Shown: positions 8,589-16,862 of the stretch, piece after piece | Layout of the letters: the number at the start of each line of letters is the position of its first letter | How positions within the stretch are numbered: position 1 is the first letter of the stretch | Assembly: GCA_036495095.1 (NCBI GenBank) | Contig: DASXNK010000211.1 | Coordinates: forward strand, 1-47,636 | Direction of reading: 5' to 3' | Source of the DNA: Candidatus Dormiibacterota bacterium | GTDB taxonomy: Bacteria > Chloroflexota > Dormibacteria > Aeolococcales > Aeolococcaceae | Length of the DNA: 47,636 nucleotides | Program-made: the position numbers and the translations under genes | Notes under the pieces: generated by a model | The model's input: the letters and a program-made list of their open reading frames with translations, nothing else | Databases searched by the model: none | Told to the model about the DNA's origin: nothing

Positions 8589-9353
8589 ATGAGCGGACGC
8601 ATCGGCATTCTGCCGTCTCCGGGACCGCATCCCGAGACGCGGGCGATACCGGTGGGCCGGGCCGGCGTCCATCCCGTCCCCGCGCCGCTGGAGCGCGAGC
8701 TCGCCGGCATCCGGCAGCTGGTGGTCCTGATGGGCGAGGAGGCCGACCGGGCGATCACCCGCTCGGTGTGCGGCCTCGTCGACGGTGACGTCGACGTCTG
8801 CACCAACGTGGTCGAGCAGCGGGCGCGGCTGCACTCGCTGCAGCGCGAGCTCGGCCAGCTCTGCCACGCCACCGTGCTCGACCGCGACCCCGCCGCCGCC
8901 CGGGTGCGCGAGGCGGTGGCGCTGCTGCACATGGCCGCCGAGCTCGGCCGCATCGGCGACCACTGCGCCCGGATCGCGCGCATCGGCGACGAGCTGTCCC
9001 GGCTGCCCGAGTCCGGCGGGGACGTCGGCCTCACCCGGATGGCGGAGTTCTGCAGCGAGGAGGTGCGCGAGGTGCTCGCCGCGGTGGGCGACCGCGACCT
9101 CCTCCGAGCCCGCGGGCGGACGCTGCGCGACGACCGCCTCGAGCGCCTCAGCCGCCGGCTCCTCGAGGAGCTCGCCGCCCGGGTGCGCACCGAGCCGGTC
9201 TCCGCCGCACGCGCCGGCGGCGTGCTCGCCGTCGCCCGGCTCCTGGAGCGCATCGCCGACCGCGTCGTGACCATCGCCGAGGACCTGGTGCTCGTCGACG
9301 GCGGCGCGCTGGAGCTGACCGGCCTGCCCGCGGAGGCCGCGACGGGCCGCTGA
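8589..9353 (+). CDS. PhoU-domain protein (second PhoU paralogue)
   Basis: 254 residues from ATG 8589, chosen because GGAGG lies 10 nt upstream; the frame is open earlier but without a ribosome site. After a 35-residue leader come two three-helix PhoU repeats. The first has LRIAREAVALLHMAAELGRIGDHCARIARIG-like residues with the metal-binding E..RIGDH pattern, and the second has [19 protein letters not shown]. PhoU proteins damp PhoR signalling and Pst uptake when phosphate is plentiful. The true pst-linked phoU is at 28634, so this is a paralogue. It is followed after 32 bp by a MerR regulator gene and may be co-transcribed with it. Confidence 0.85.
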   Translation: MSGRIGILPSPGPHPETRAIPVGRAGVHPVPAPLERELAGIRQLVVLMGEEADRAITRSVCGLVDGDVDVCTNVVEQRARLHSLQRELGQLCHATVLDRDPAAARVREAVALLHMAAELGRIGDHCARIARIGDELSRLPESGGDVGLTRMAEFCSEEVREVLAAVGDRDLLRARGRTLRDDRLERLSRRLLEELAARVRTEPVSAARAGGVLAVARLLERIADRVVTIAEDLVLVDGGALELTGLPAEAATGR

Positions 9354-9385
9354 CAACGCCACCCAGGTCAGGAGCCTCTCCGCCC

Positions 9386-10153
9386 ATGGACATGCGCCGC
9401 GACCCGAAGACCGCCCCTCCGCTGCCCTGGCGGGTGGGCGAGCTCGCCCGCCGCAGCGGGCTGTCGGTGCGCACCCTGCACCACTGGGGCGACCTCGGTC
9501 TGCTGGTGCCCTCGCACCGCAGCGCCGCCGGTCACCGTCTCTACACCGCCGGCGACATCGCCCAGCTGCAGCAGATCGTGGCGCTGCGGGGGCTGGGCCT
9601 GGCGCTCACCGAGGTGCGCGACCTGCTCGCCGACCCGCGCACCACACCGCGCGGCGTCATCCAGCGCCGGCTCGTCCGCGCCCGCGCCCAGCTCGAGCTC
9701 GAGCAGCTGCTCTGCACCCAGCTCGAGCGCGCCGCCGCGGCGGTCGACTCGGGCGCGCCGGAGCCCCCGGTGGACGAGCTGATCAACACCATCGAGGTCA
9801 TGACCATGATCGACCGCCACTACTCCCCCGAGCAGCGCGAGCAGCTGATCCGCCGGCGCGAGCTGCTCGGTGAGCGGCGCATCCAGGACGCGCAGGCGGA
9901 GTGGGCGGAGCTGATCGACGAGGTGCGCTCCGCGATGGCCCGCGGCACCGACCCGCAGAGCAGCACCGGGCAGCGGCTGGCGCAGCGCTGGAACGGCCTG
10001 GTGGGCGAGTTCACCGGCGGTGACCCCGGCATCGAGCGCTCGCTGCGCAGCATCTACCAGGAGGAGCCGCAGCCCACGGTCGCCTCCATCGGCGTCGACC
10101 ACCGCGACCTCTACCGCTTCATCGCGCGCGCCTCCTCGGTTCCCGCGGAGTAA
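9386..10153 (+). CDS. MerR-family regulator with TIPAS-type C-terminal domain
   Basis: 255 residues; AGGAG lies upstream of ATG 9386. The N-terminal winged helix-turn-helix (VGELARRSGLSVRTLHHWGDLGLLVPS) and following helix (HRLYTAGDIAQLQQI) are classic MerR. A dimerisation coiled coil runs from about residue 75 to 125. The C-terminal half (about 140-255: YSPEQREQLIRRRELLG, AEWAELIDEVRSAM, and a late FTGGDPGIERSLRSIY) follows the TipA-S ligand-binding fold that traps thiopeptide-like or hydrophobic compounds. It likely activates a promoter with a long spacer. The target is unknown, and the partner PhoU-like gene upstream suggests a shared transcript. Confidence 0.83.
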   Translation: MDMRRDPKTAPPLPWRVGELARRSGLSVRTLHHWGDLGLLVPSHRSAAGHRLYTAGDIAQLQQIVALRGLGLALTEVRDLLADPRTTPRGVIQRRLVRARAQLELEQLLCTQLERAAAAVDSGAPEPPVDELINTIEVMTMIDRHYSPEQREQLIRRRELLGERRIQDAQAEWAELIDEVRSAMARGTDPQSSTGQRLAQRWNGLVGEFTGGDPGIERSLRSIYQEEPQPTVASIGVDHRDLYRFIARASSVPAE

Positions 10154-10251
10154 TCCGCACGGTCGGTCGGAACCTGATTGCGTGAAACACCGTTGTGTCA
10201 GCAGGCGTCCCTGACGGTCGACGCCATCAGCGCTGACGTTCCCCCCTCTCG

Positions 10252-10275
10252 GGGGCCGGCCTCCGGGCCGGCCCC
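10252..10275. terminator. Bidirectional hairpin between merR and sixA-like genes
   Basis: A perfect 10-bp stem (GGGGCCGGCC, loop tccg) lies between convergent genes. There is no long T-run, so it may act in both directions or need help. Confidence 0.6.
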
Positions 10276-10311
10276 TTCGGGGAGCGGGCCCGGCGTGAGG
10301 ACGGCCGGGGC

Positions 10312-10779
10312 TCAGGCCGGAGGCGGCAGGTAGCGGGCGGCGACGACCTCACCGTGGACCACGTCGAGCACCCAGGTCGAGCCCTTGGCGAGGCCCCCGT
10401 CGACGGCGACGCCGCGATGGTGCATCCACTCGACGAACTCCTGGATGACGTCGCCGTGGCTGCAGAGCGCGGCGCTCCCGACCTCGGCGAGCAGCCGCCG
10501 CAGCGGGCCGATCCCGGCGCCCTCGGCGAGGTCGTCGGTGGGCTCGACCCGCAGGCCGCGGGCGGCGGCCAGCGGCTCGACGGTCTGGATGCAGCGGACG
10601 TACGGGCTGGAGAGGATCCGCTCCACGGGCTGGTCACGCAGCTGCTCGACCAGCGCCTCGGCCTGGCGCCGGCCGGACCTGGTCAGCGGGCGCAGGCGGT
10701 CGTCGCCCTCCCAGCGCTGGCGGTCACCGGCCTTGGCGTGGCGGATCAGCAGGATGCGGGCGCGGCCGTCGATGGTCAC
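10312..10779 (-). CDS. SixA-type phosphohistidine phosphatase / histidine phosphatase
   Basis: 155 residues. The catalytic RHG-type motif is present as LLIRHAKAGDR near residue 10, followed by LTRSGRRQAEAL and ILSSPYVRCIQT, with the second catalytic His in LCSHGDVIQEF. Size and motifs match SixA-like enzymes, which remove phosphate from phosphohistidine on signalling proteins or hydrolyse small phosphoesters. In GC-rich bacteria such genes commonly sit near ppk, CHAD and Nudix genes, as they do in this window. It lies downstream of the glycosyltransferase fusion on the same strand with a 66-bp gap. The substrate is unproven. Confidence 0.85.
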   Translation of the reverse strand: MTIDGRARILLIRHAKAGDRQRWEGDDRLRPLTRSGRRQAEALVEQLRDQPVERILSSPYVRCIQTVEPLAAARGLRVEPTDDLAEGAGIGPLRRLLAEVGSAALCSHGDVIQEFVEWMHHRGVAVDGGLAKGSTWVLDVVHGEVVAARYLPPPA

Positions 10780-10845
10780 CGGCCGAGTGTGGCGGGTACG
10801 CTGGCGCGATGGCCAGTCCCACCGAGGGCGAGCCGCTGACCAGAC

Positions 10846-11277
10846 CTACGAGGCGACCAGCGAGGGCACCAGCCCGAGCTGGTCGAGCAGGTCGAGGCGG
10901 TCGAGGATCAGCCGCTGCCGCGCCACCTTGCCGCGCTCGACGGTGATGACATTGATGTACTCCGCCTGCACCCGGCGGCCGGTCGGCGAGATATCGCCCA
11001 TCGGCGTCCGGAACACCCCGCGGTGGGTGCCGGTGAAGCTCCCCTCCTCGATCACCGTCGAGCCGTCGACGTGGAGGCTGTGGGCGGTCACCCGGCAGTC
11101 GGGGAAGGCGTTCCACCAGGTGGCGTAGTAGGCGCGGTTCTCGTCGACGCCGTGGTACACCGCGTTGGCGAAGGTGATGCACTCGATGTCGTCGGCCATG
11201 AGCCCGGCGACCACCGGCCAGTCCTTCGCGTTGAAGGCGGCGTTGAGGCGCTCGGCGACGTCCGTGGGTGTGGGCAT
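10846..11277 (-). other. Possible internal translation start for a free SnoaL-like protein
   Basis: Within the fusion gene, ATG 11277 is preceded by GGAGG with a 10-nt spacer. It opens exactly one complete SnoaL-like domain of 143 residues (PTPTDVAERLNAAFNAKDW...). The preceding linker is Pro/Ala/Thr-rich. The domain could therefore also be made as a separate protein. This is inference from the ribosome site only. Confidence 0.35.
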
Positions 11278-13191
11278 GGGGGTGGTGCCTCCGGGCTGTG
11301 CCCTGGTCGCCGCCGGCTCGACGGTGCGCAGGCGCGGTGGGGCCGCGGTGGTGGCGGGCCCCGTCTCCACGAGGTCGAAGCGGCGCACCTCCCAGCGGCG
11401 GCGGCGTGCCTCGGCGCGCAACCGTGAGTCCGGGTTGACGCACACCGCCCGGCCGACCAGTCGCAGCATCCCCAGGTCGGAGCTGCTGTCCGAGTACGCG
11501 GTCGAGCTCGCCAGGTCGATACCGTGGCAGCGGGCCAGCTCCTGGATGGCGTCGACCTTGCCCTCGCCGTGGCAGACGCGGAGCAGGCGACCGGTGTAGC
11601 GGCCCCGCGCCGCCTCCGCCCGGGTGCCGGCGTAGCCGTCGACCTGGAGCAGGGTGGCGAGCTCGCCGACCAGCTCCTCGGGCGCGGCCGAGACCAGGAA
11701 GACGAGGTCGCCGGCGCGCCGGTGGGCCTCGATGGCGACCCGGGCGCCGGGATGCACCCGGGGCAGGACGTGGGTTGCGAGGGCGCGGCGCCCGACCCGT
11801 CGCACCTCCGCCACCTCGACGCCGGCGATCACCGACGCGGCCCGGCGCGTCGAGCGTCCCAGCCGGCGGTCGGAGCTGCCCCGGGCCGAGAACCACAGCT
11901 GGTGCACGCCGGCGCGGATCACGCTGCGCAGCGAGATGATCCCCGCGCGCCAGGCCGGGCGGGCGAGGGCGAGGAAGCAGGACCCGCTCACCACGGTGCG
12001 GTCGACGTCGAAGAACGCGGCGGCGCGGCCGGTGGCCCGGGACGGTGCCGGCGAGGCCAGCACCACCACCTGCGGGACCGGCCGGGTCGAGGCCTCGATC
12101 AGCTCCTCGTAGCGCTCCAGGAGGGTGTCGAACACCACCGCCCAGTCGCGGCCCTCGACGGCGCGGCGGGCCGCGGCGCCGAGCCTGCGGCACCGCTCCG
12201 GGTCGCTCGCCAGACCGGCGACGGCGCGGGGCAGGCCGAGTCCCGGGGCCTCGACGAGCACGCCGGTGGCGCCGTCGTCGACCAGCTCGGCGACCCCGCC
12301 GGCGCGGACCCCGACCACGGGCACCCCCGAGGCCATCGCCTCCTGCACCACCTGCCCGAAGGTCTCGGTGGTGGACGGGAAGGCGAAGAGGTCCGCGGCG
12401 GAGTAGACGTCGGCGAGGTCGTCGCCCTCGAGCGCGCCGGCGAGCGCGAGGTTGGGCGGCGCGGCCCCGGCGAGCAGCTCGCGGCAGGGTCCGTCGCCGA
12501 CCAGGAGGACGCGCAGCCCCGGCTCGCGCATCGCCAGGTCGACGAGGCGGTCGAGCCGCTTCTCCCGCGCCAGGCGGGCGACGCAGAGCACCCGCGGACC
12601 CTCGCCCGCGGGCCAGCGTGCCGCCGCCGCCGCGGCGCCGCTGCGGCCGGGACGGAAGCGCGCGATGTCGACGCCGCGACCGCTGACCCCGACCCGCTCG
12701 AAGCCGCGGCGGCGCAGCTCTGCGGCCATCACCTCGGTGGGGGCGAAGGTCGCGGCGCAGCGGTTGTGGAAGTCGCGCTCGACCCGCCGCACCGCGGCGG
12801 CGAGCAGGGCGCCGCCGTAGTCCTGCGCATAGGCGACCAGGTCGGTCTGGTAGTGCGCGGCGACGGGAATGCGGGCGCGGCGGGCGACGTACCGCCCGTA
12901 CACGCCGAGCGCTGCGGGCGACGCGAGGTGCACGATGTCGGGCGCGAAGCGGTGCAGCGTCCGCCGCATCCCCGGCGCCACCGGCGCGACGGTGAGCCCC
13001 GGATAGAGCAGACCGCTGACCCCCATCACCCGCACCACGGAGTGGCCCGCATACTCGAACGGGCCGTCGCCGGGTGCGTAGACCAGCGCCTCGTGACCGC
13101 GTCGCTGGAGATGCTCCAGGAAGGCCGTCACCGTGCGGGTGACGCCGTTCACCTGAGGGAGAAAGCTCTCGGTGACGATCGCCAGACGCAT
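10846..13191 (-). CDS. Three-domain fusion: GT4 glycosyltransferase, HAD-IB phosphatase, SnoaL-like domain
   Basis: 781 residues from ATG 13191 (MRLAIVTESFLPQVNGV is the usual GT4 start). Residues 1-375 are a GT-B glycosyltransferase close to the MgtA/PimB alpha-mannosyltransferase group: SFLPQVNGV, an EKRLDRL sugar-nucleotide region and the E(x7)E motif in STTETFGQVVQEAMASG. Residues about 388-600 are a HAD subfamily IB phosphatase with FFDVDRTVVSG (nucleophile and acid/base Asp) and a late YSDSSSDLGML metal motif. Residues 639-781 are a SnoaL-like NTF2 domain. I know of no standard family with this order. A likely role is transfer of a sugar to a lipid or wall acceptor with phosphate release. 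A Pho box lies upstream at 13259-13286. Confidence 0.82.
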   Translation of the reverse strand: MRLAIVTESFLPQVNGVTRTVTAFLEHLQRRGHEALVYAPGDGPFEYAGHSVVRVMGVSGLLYPGLTVAPVAPGMRRTLHRFAPDIVHLASPAALGVYGRYVARRARIPVAAHYQTDLVAYAQDYGGALLAAAVRRVERDFHNRCAATFAPTEVMAAELRRRGFERVGVSGRGVDIARFRPGRSGAAAAAARWPAGEGPRVLCVARLAREKRLDRLVDLAMREPGLRVLLVGDGPCRELLAGAAPPNLALAGALEGDDLADVYSAADLFAFPSTTETFGQVVQEAMASGVPVVGVRAGGVAELVDDGATGVLVEAPGLGLPRAVAGLASDPERCRRLGAAARRAVEGRDWAVVFDTLLERYEELIEASTRPVPQVVVLASPAPSRATGRAAAFFDVDRTVVSGSCFLALARPAWRAGIISLRSVIRAGVHQLWFSARGSSDRRLGRSTRRAASVIAGVEVAEVRRVGRRALATHVLPRVHPGARVAIEAHRRAGDLVFLVSAAPEELVGELATLLQVDGYAGTRAEAARGRYTGRLLRVCHGEGKVDAIQELARCHGIDLASSTAYSDSSSDLGMLRLVGRAVCVNPDSRLRAEARRRRWEVRRFDLVETGPATTAAPPRLRTVEPAATRAQPGGTTPMPTPTDVAERLNAAFNAKDWPVVAGLMADDIECITFANAVYHGVDENRAYYATWWNAFPDCRVTAHSLHVDGSTVIEEGSFTGTHRGVFRTPMGDISPTGRRVQAEYINVITVERGKVARQRLILDRLDLLDQLGLVPSLVAS

Positions 13192-13258
13192 CGGAACCCA
13201 TATTCGCGCGACTCCCACCACCGCGCGATGAAGAGCTCAGGATCATCCGGCCATCGCC

Positions 13259-13286
13259 CGATGAGCAGCGGTTATGGAACGGTGAG
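13259..13286 (-). promoter_or_regulatory. Pho-box-like array for the glycosyltransferase fusion gene
   Basis: Minus-strand units CTCACC, ATAACC and TCATCG are spaced 11 bp apart. The CTCACC unit next to a TTAAC-like unit recurs at 34937-34953. A GATGAT hexamer 11 bp further on is a possible but poor -10. Confidence 0.5.
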
Positions 13287-13309
13287 GAGCCGCGCCCGGA
13301 CGCACCAGA

Positions 13310-13355
13310 TGCTGTCCAGCGGTTAACCGGCCGCCAGGGGGAACGTCCGTATGCT
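13310..13355 (+). promoter_or_regulatory. Pho-type promoter of the PHP phosphoesterase gene
   Basis: Plus-strand units TGCTGT, GGTTAA (13321-13326) and CGCCAG have 11-bp periodicity. A good -10 TATGCT follows at 13350-13355, 12 bp after the last unit. Only the middle unit is strong. Confidence 0.5.
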
Positions 13356-13400
13356 CGTTTTGACAGGAACCTGCGCCGAGTTGAGAGGCGATACACCGAG

Positions 13401-14864
13401 ATGGCCGACACGACCTCCTCCATCGCGCCGATGACACCATTGCCCGCCGACGGCATGGTCGCCGGCACTCCGGGGGCGCGGCTCGACGTCAGCGCCACCA
13501 CCACCATCCGTGGCGGGCGCTTCGCCGCCGGCTGTCTCGACGACTACACGTACCTCCCCCTGGTCGTGCCCCCGGGCGTCGGCGAGCTGCAGATCGCGTG
13601 CGACTACGGTCCCGGCAACGGGAACTTCCTCAACATCGGCATCTTCGGCCCCGAGGGCTTCGAGCTCGGCAACGACGCCGGCTTCCGCGGCTGGAGCCAC
13701 GGCGGCCGCCCCGGGCGCCGCCGCTTCGTGATCTCGGAGTCGCGGGCCACCCCCGGATACCTTCCCGGCCCGATCAGCCCGGGCACGTGGCACATCGCCC
13801 TCAATCCCCACAACATCGGCGACCAGGGACTCGACTGGACGCTGGTCGTGACCATGCTCAGCCTTCCCCCGGGACGCAGGTTCGTGCCACGGCTGGCAGC
13901 ATCACTGGTCAACGAGACCCCGGGCTGGTATCGCGGCGACCTGCACCTGCACACCGAGCACTCCGACGGTGAGCAGACGCCCGCGGACGTGAGCGCCCGC
14001 GCCGTGCTCGGTGGGCTCGACTTCATCGTGCCCACGGACCACAACACCATCTCGGCCCAGCAGCACTGGGGCGAGGTCGAACGCCCCGGTCTGCTGGTGC
14101 TCTGCGGCGAGGAGGTCACCACGCCGGCGGGACACTGGGGCGCCATCGGCGTCGGCCCCGGCGTGTGGATCGACTTTCGCTACCGGCCCGGCGACAACCA
14201 GCTGCGCCGCTTCGTCGACCGGGTGCGCGGCGCCGGCGGCATCGCCATCGCCAACCACCCCCAGCGCCGCTCCCACAAGGGCTGCGGCTGGGACTTCGAC
14301 GCCTCCGAGATGGACGCGGTCGAGGTGTGGAACGGCGCCTGGGCGGCGAGCGACGACGAGGCGGTGCGGTTGTGGGACGGGCTGCTCCGGACCGGGCGCC
14401 GCCTGGTCGCGGTCGGCGGCAGCGACTCGCACAACCAGGACCAGCCCATCGGTCACCCCCAGACCGTGGTCGGCGCCGCCGGGCTCAACCGCGACGCCGT
14501 GGTCGCGGCGCTGCGCTCCGGGCACGCCTACGTCGCCGCCGACAGCCGGGTCAACCTCGACCTCGGCGTCGAGAGCGACGGCGCCGCGGCGGGCATGGGC
14601 GGCCGCCTGGTCGCCCGCGCCGACCAGACCGTCGCCGTGACCCTGCGGGTGAGCGGCGCGCTGGGCAGCCGGGTCACCCTGCACACCGACCTGGGCATCG
14701 TCCACGAGGTGGTCCTCGCCCAGCCGGTGGCCGCGGTGCTCTGGGAGACGGTGAGCGACGCCACCCGGTACGTGCGCGCCGAGGTCCGCAGCCTGCGGGG
14801 CGAGATGCTGGCGCTCAGCAACCCGGTCTGGATCGAGACCGCCTGCGGCGGAGACGCAGCCTAG
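13401..14864 (+). CDS. CehA/McbA-family metallohydrolase (PHP domain phosphoesterase)
   Basis: 487 residues; a GAGAGGCG ribosome site precedes ATG 13401. Residues 1-170 form a beta-rich N-terminal module of the kind seen in this family. The PHP domain begins at about 175 with GDLHLHTEHSDGEQTP and continues with PTDHNTIS, GEEVTT, ANHPQRR and VGGSDSHN, supplying the metal-binding His and Asp residues of a trinuclear phosphoesterase site. The last 90 residues are a beta domain. No clear export signal is present, although family members are often secreted. Relatives hydrolyse phosphodiesters and carbamates. The position opposite a Pho-boxed glycosyltransferase and its own TTAA-containing promoter suggest phosphate scavenging from organic esters; the substrate is not known. 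Confidence 0.82.
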   Translation: MADTTSSIAPMTPLPADGMVAGTPGARLDVSATTTIRGGRFAAGCLDDYTYLPLVVPPGVGELQIACDYGPGNGNFLNIGIFGPEGFELGNDAGFRGWSHGGRPGRRRFVISESRATPGYLPGPISPGTWHIALNPHNIGDQGLDWTLVVTMLSLPPGRRFVPRLAASLVNETPGWYRGDLHLHTEHSDGEQTPADVSARAVLGGLDFIVPTDHNTISAQQHWGEVERPGLLVLCGEEVTTPAGHWGAIGVGPGVWIDFRYRPGDNQLRRFVDRVRGAGGIAIANHPQRRSHKGCGWDFDASEMDAVEVWNGAWAASDDEAVRLWDGLLRTGRRLVAVGGSDSHNQDQPIGHPQTVVGAAGLNRDAVVAALRSGHAYVAADSRVNLDLGVESDGAAAGMGGRLVARADQTVAVTLRVSGALGSRVTLHTDLGIVHEVVLAQPVAAVLWETVSDATRYVRAEVRSLRGEMLALSNPVWIETACGGDAA

Positions 14865-14871
14865 CCGGAGG

Positions 14872-16077
14872 TCACATCCAGGAGCGCAGCCGCCGCCTGC
14901 GGGCGCGCTTCCAGGCCGCGGGCCAGTCCGCCCGGGCGCTCGCTGCGCGCGCCTGCTCGACCCCCCAGAGCTGCCCGGCGACGAACGCCGCCTCGCCACC
15001 GCCGGTGGCCTGCACCCGCAGCCGCTCGGCGGCGACCACGGCGTCGTGGTGGGTGCCGAGGACCTCCTGGACGCCGGCCACGGCCTTCGCGAAGGCGCTG
15101 GCCCGCTTCCCGAGCACCGGGGCGCCCGCCTCGGCGGCGTAGCGGGCCCGCTTGGCGCGGATGCGGAGCCGGTGCAGCTCGACGTCGGTGGCGCCGTCGC
15201 GCCGGAGCCGCCGGGCGTCGCGGCGCAGCTTCCGCCATGGCCGCCGCACCAGCCCGGGGAGCACCCCGCCGGCGGGCTGATCGGCCTCGGGCAGCAGCAT
15301 CGGGCTGTACGAGGCCTCGACGAGGCGCTCGAGCAGCTCCAGGTAGCGGGGCGAGCGCATCGCCTCGACCAGCTGCTCACGCGCCCGCAGGATCTCCGCA
15401 CGGAAGCCCGCGGCCAGCTCGGCGCCCCGCTCCAGGTCGGCCTCGGGCAGAGCTGCCACCACCCGCTCCATCTCCTCGGCGAGCACCTCGGCGTCGCGCA
15501 CCCGGCCCAGCTCGCCGCCGATCCAGCGCAGCTCCTCCCCCAGGGGGTCGCTCCAGCCGGCGATCAGGAGCGGTGCGAAGGTGCGCAGGTCGGAGCGGAG
15601 CCGGCGCACCGCAACCCGGGCCTGGTGCACCGCCTCGGGGTCGCCGCCGAGGCGCACCCCGGCGTCGTGTCCGACGAGGCGGAGCGTGGCCGTGGCGATG
15701 GAGCGACGCACCACCGCGGCGGCGGTCGACCGGCGTCCCACCTCCTCCACCTCGACCTCGGGCGGCGGCGCCTCGCCACGCTCGAGCCGCGGCAGCAGCT
15801 CGGCGGTGCGCGCGTAGGCGGCGACGAGATCGCGGGCCACGTCGGGGACGGCGTCGCCGTCTCCCTCCACCCGGCGCAGCCGGTCCGCCGGCCCCTCGCC
15901 CTCAGCGGGCAGCTCCACCGTCCAGCCCTCGCCCTCCTGGTGCGAGAGCCGGACCCCCCAGCGCGCCAGCCGGAGGTCGGGCGTGTCCCAGACCACCGGG
16001 GTGACCACGCGGTCCGGGCTCGGGGGGGCGCTCAGCATGACCGCCGGCGCCGCTCCAGCGGTGATCGTCTCCTGCAT
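14872..16077 (-). CDS. CHAD-domain protein with truncated CYTH remnant
   Basis: 401 residues from ATG 16077 (GGGAGGG 8 nt upstream). The C-terminal CHAD domain (about residues 125-400) has the conserved helical repeats with basic residues, for example VHQARVAVRRLRSDLRTFAPL and HRLRIRAKRARYAAEA. CHAD domains bind polyphosphate. The N-terminus keeps only part of a CYTH triphosphatase fold: VVWDTPDLRLARWGVRL and GEGWTVELP match the intact paralogue at 38061. The first strand with ExExK and most later basic strands are missing. It is therefore probably a polyphosphate-binding protein without triphosphatase activity. It ends 8 bp from the convergent PHP gene. Confidence 0.85.
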   Translation of the reverse strand: MQETITAGAAPAVMLSAPPSPDRVVTPVVWDTPDLRLARWGVRLSHQEGEGWTVELPAEGEGPADRLRRVEGDGDAVPDVARDLVAAYARTAELLPRLERGEAPPPEVEVEEVGRRSTAAAVVRRSIATATLRLVGHDAGVRLGGDPEAVHQARVAVRRLRSDLRTFAPLLIAGWSDPLGEELRWIGGELGRVRDAEVLAEEMERVVAALPEADLERGAELAAGFRAEILRAREQLVEAMRSPRYLELLERLVEASYSPMLLPEADQPAGGVLPGLVRRPWRKLRRDARRLRRDGATDVELHRLRIRAKRARYAAEAGAPVLGKRASAFAKAVAGVQEVLGTHHDAVVAAERLRVQATGGGEAAFVAGQLWGVEQARAASARADWPAAWKRARRRRLRSWM

Positions 16078-16174
16078 CGCCCACCCTCCCGGCGGCGGGC
16101 CGGTCCCGCCACCCCAACGCACCCGAATAGGTGACAGCGATGCTACCAGATGATCACCGGTCGTTGCCCGTGAC

Positions 16175-16522
16175 TTAACCGGTCTTGCGCAGCTCCGCAG
16201 GGTCCTCGAGGTGCTCGCCGAGGGGACCCTGGCACATCGACCACCACCCCACCGCGGGGGCCGGGAGGTCGTCGTCGCCGCTGGTGGCGGGGGCCCGGCC
16301 GAGCAGGTCGGCGGCGGCGCCGGCGGAGCGGAGCTGGTGGGCCCGCGCCACCACCCGGGCGACCCCGTGGAGGATCCGGGCGTCGTCGCCCAGCTCCTGG
16401 AGGAGGCGGACCGCCAGCTCGTCGACGGTGAGCGCGCCGCCCCGCCCGAGCAGCTCCACCGCTCCCTGCCGTGCCGCGAGCAGCGGCCCGTACATGGGGA
16501 GGATGCGTGCCGGTTCGTTCAT
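16175..16522 (-). CDS. Small protein of unknown function
   Basis: 115 residues from ATG 16522 with GGGAGAG upstream. The sequence is mostly helical: ARILPMYGPLLAARQGAVELLGRGG, then LTVDELAVRLLQELGDDARILHGVARVVARAHQL. A short C-terminal segment has WWSMCQGPLGEHL. No family is recognised. A well-formed Pho-type promoter (16564-16608) points at it, so it is probably induced by phosphate limitation. The regular codon use and clear ribosome site argue for a real gene. Confidence 0.55.
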   Translation of the reverse strand: MNEPARILPMYGPLLAARQGAVELLGRGGALTVDELAVRLLQELGDDARILHGVARVVARAHQLRSAGAAADLLGRAPATSGDDDLPAPAVGWWSMCQGPLGEHLEDPAELRKTG

Positions 16523-16563
16523 CGTCGTCTCTCCCGGTTGCCAGGTGCCAGGTGCATGCCCTC

Positions 16564-16608
16564 AGCCTAGCCATGGGCGCACCTCGGGACATTGGGCAGC
16601 CGGTTAAC
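16564..16608 (-). promoter_or_regulatory. Pho-type promoter of the small unknown gene at 16175
   Basis: Minus-strand units GTTAAC, GCCCAA and CGAGGT are spaced 11 bp apart. After an 11-bp gap comes the -10 TAGGCT (16564-16569). The layout fits activator binding in place of a -35 element. The remaining gene-free stretch to 16806 shows nothing else recognisable. Confidence 0.6.
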
Positions 16609-16806
16609 ATCTGGGCGCCGGCCGGTTGTGCACTGCGTCGTGGCATCGCGGCCTGAGGCCGGCGCGGACGGCACTGGTGGAACCTGCCCGCGAGAGCGCG
16701 GCGGCGCCGGTTTTCGCCGCGCTCGTCAGCAACCTGAGACTGGGCGGTGCGCACAGGATGCGCGATCGCGGCCTCGAGAGCCCCCGAACGCTGCGACCGG
16801 CGGGAT

Positions 16807-16842
16807 CCCCCCACGCCCGGCGCGGTGCGCGGGCGTGGGGGG
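16807..16842 (-). terminator. Terminator-like hairpin downstream of pstS1
   Basis: A perfect 13-bp stem (CCCCCCACGCCCG with its complement) and a 10-nt loop lie just past the pstS stop codon. No T-run is visible. Confidence 0.7.
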
Positions 16843-16862
16843 CGCCGGTCTCTCCGCGGAGA

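Noticed and set aside
11524-13326. 600-codon plus-strand open frame opposite the glycosyltransferase fusion
   Set aside because: It is a GC-rich shadow: the opposite strand has clear GT4, HAD and SnoaL motifs, while this frame has no known domain and a His/Gly/Arg/Asp composition typical of antisense frames.
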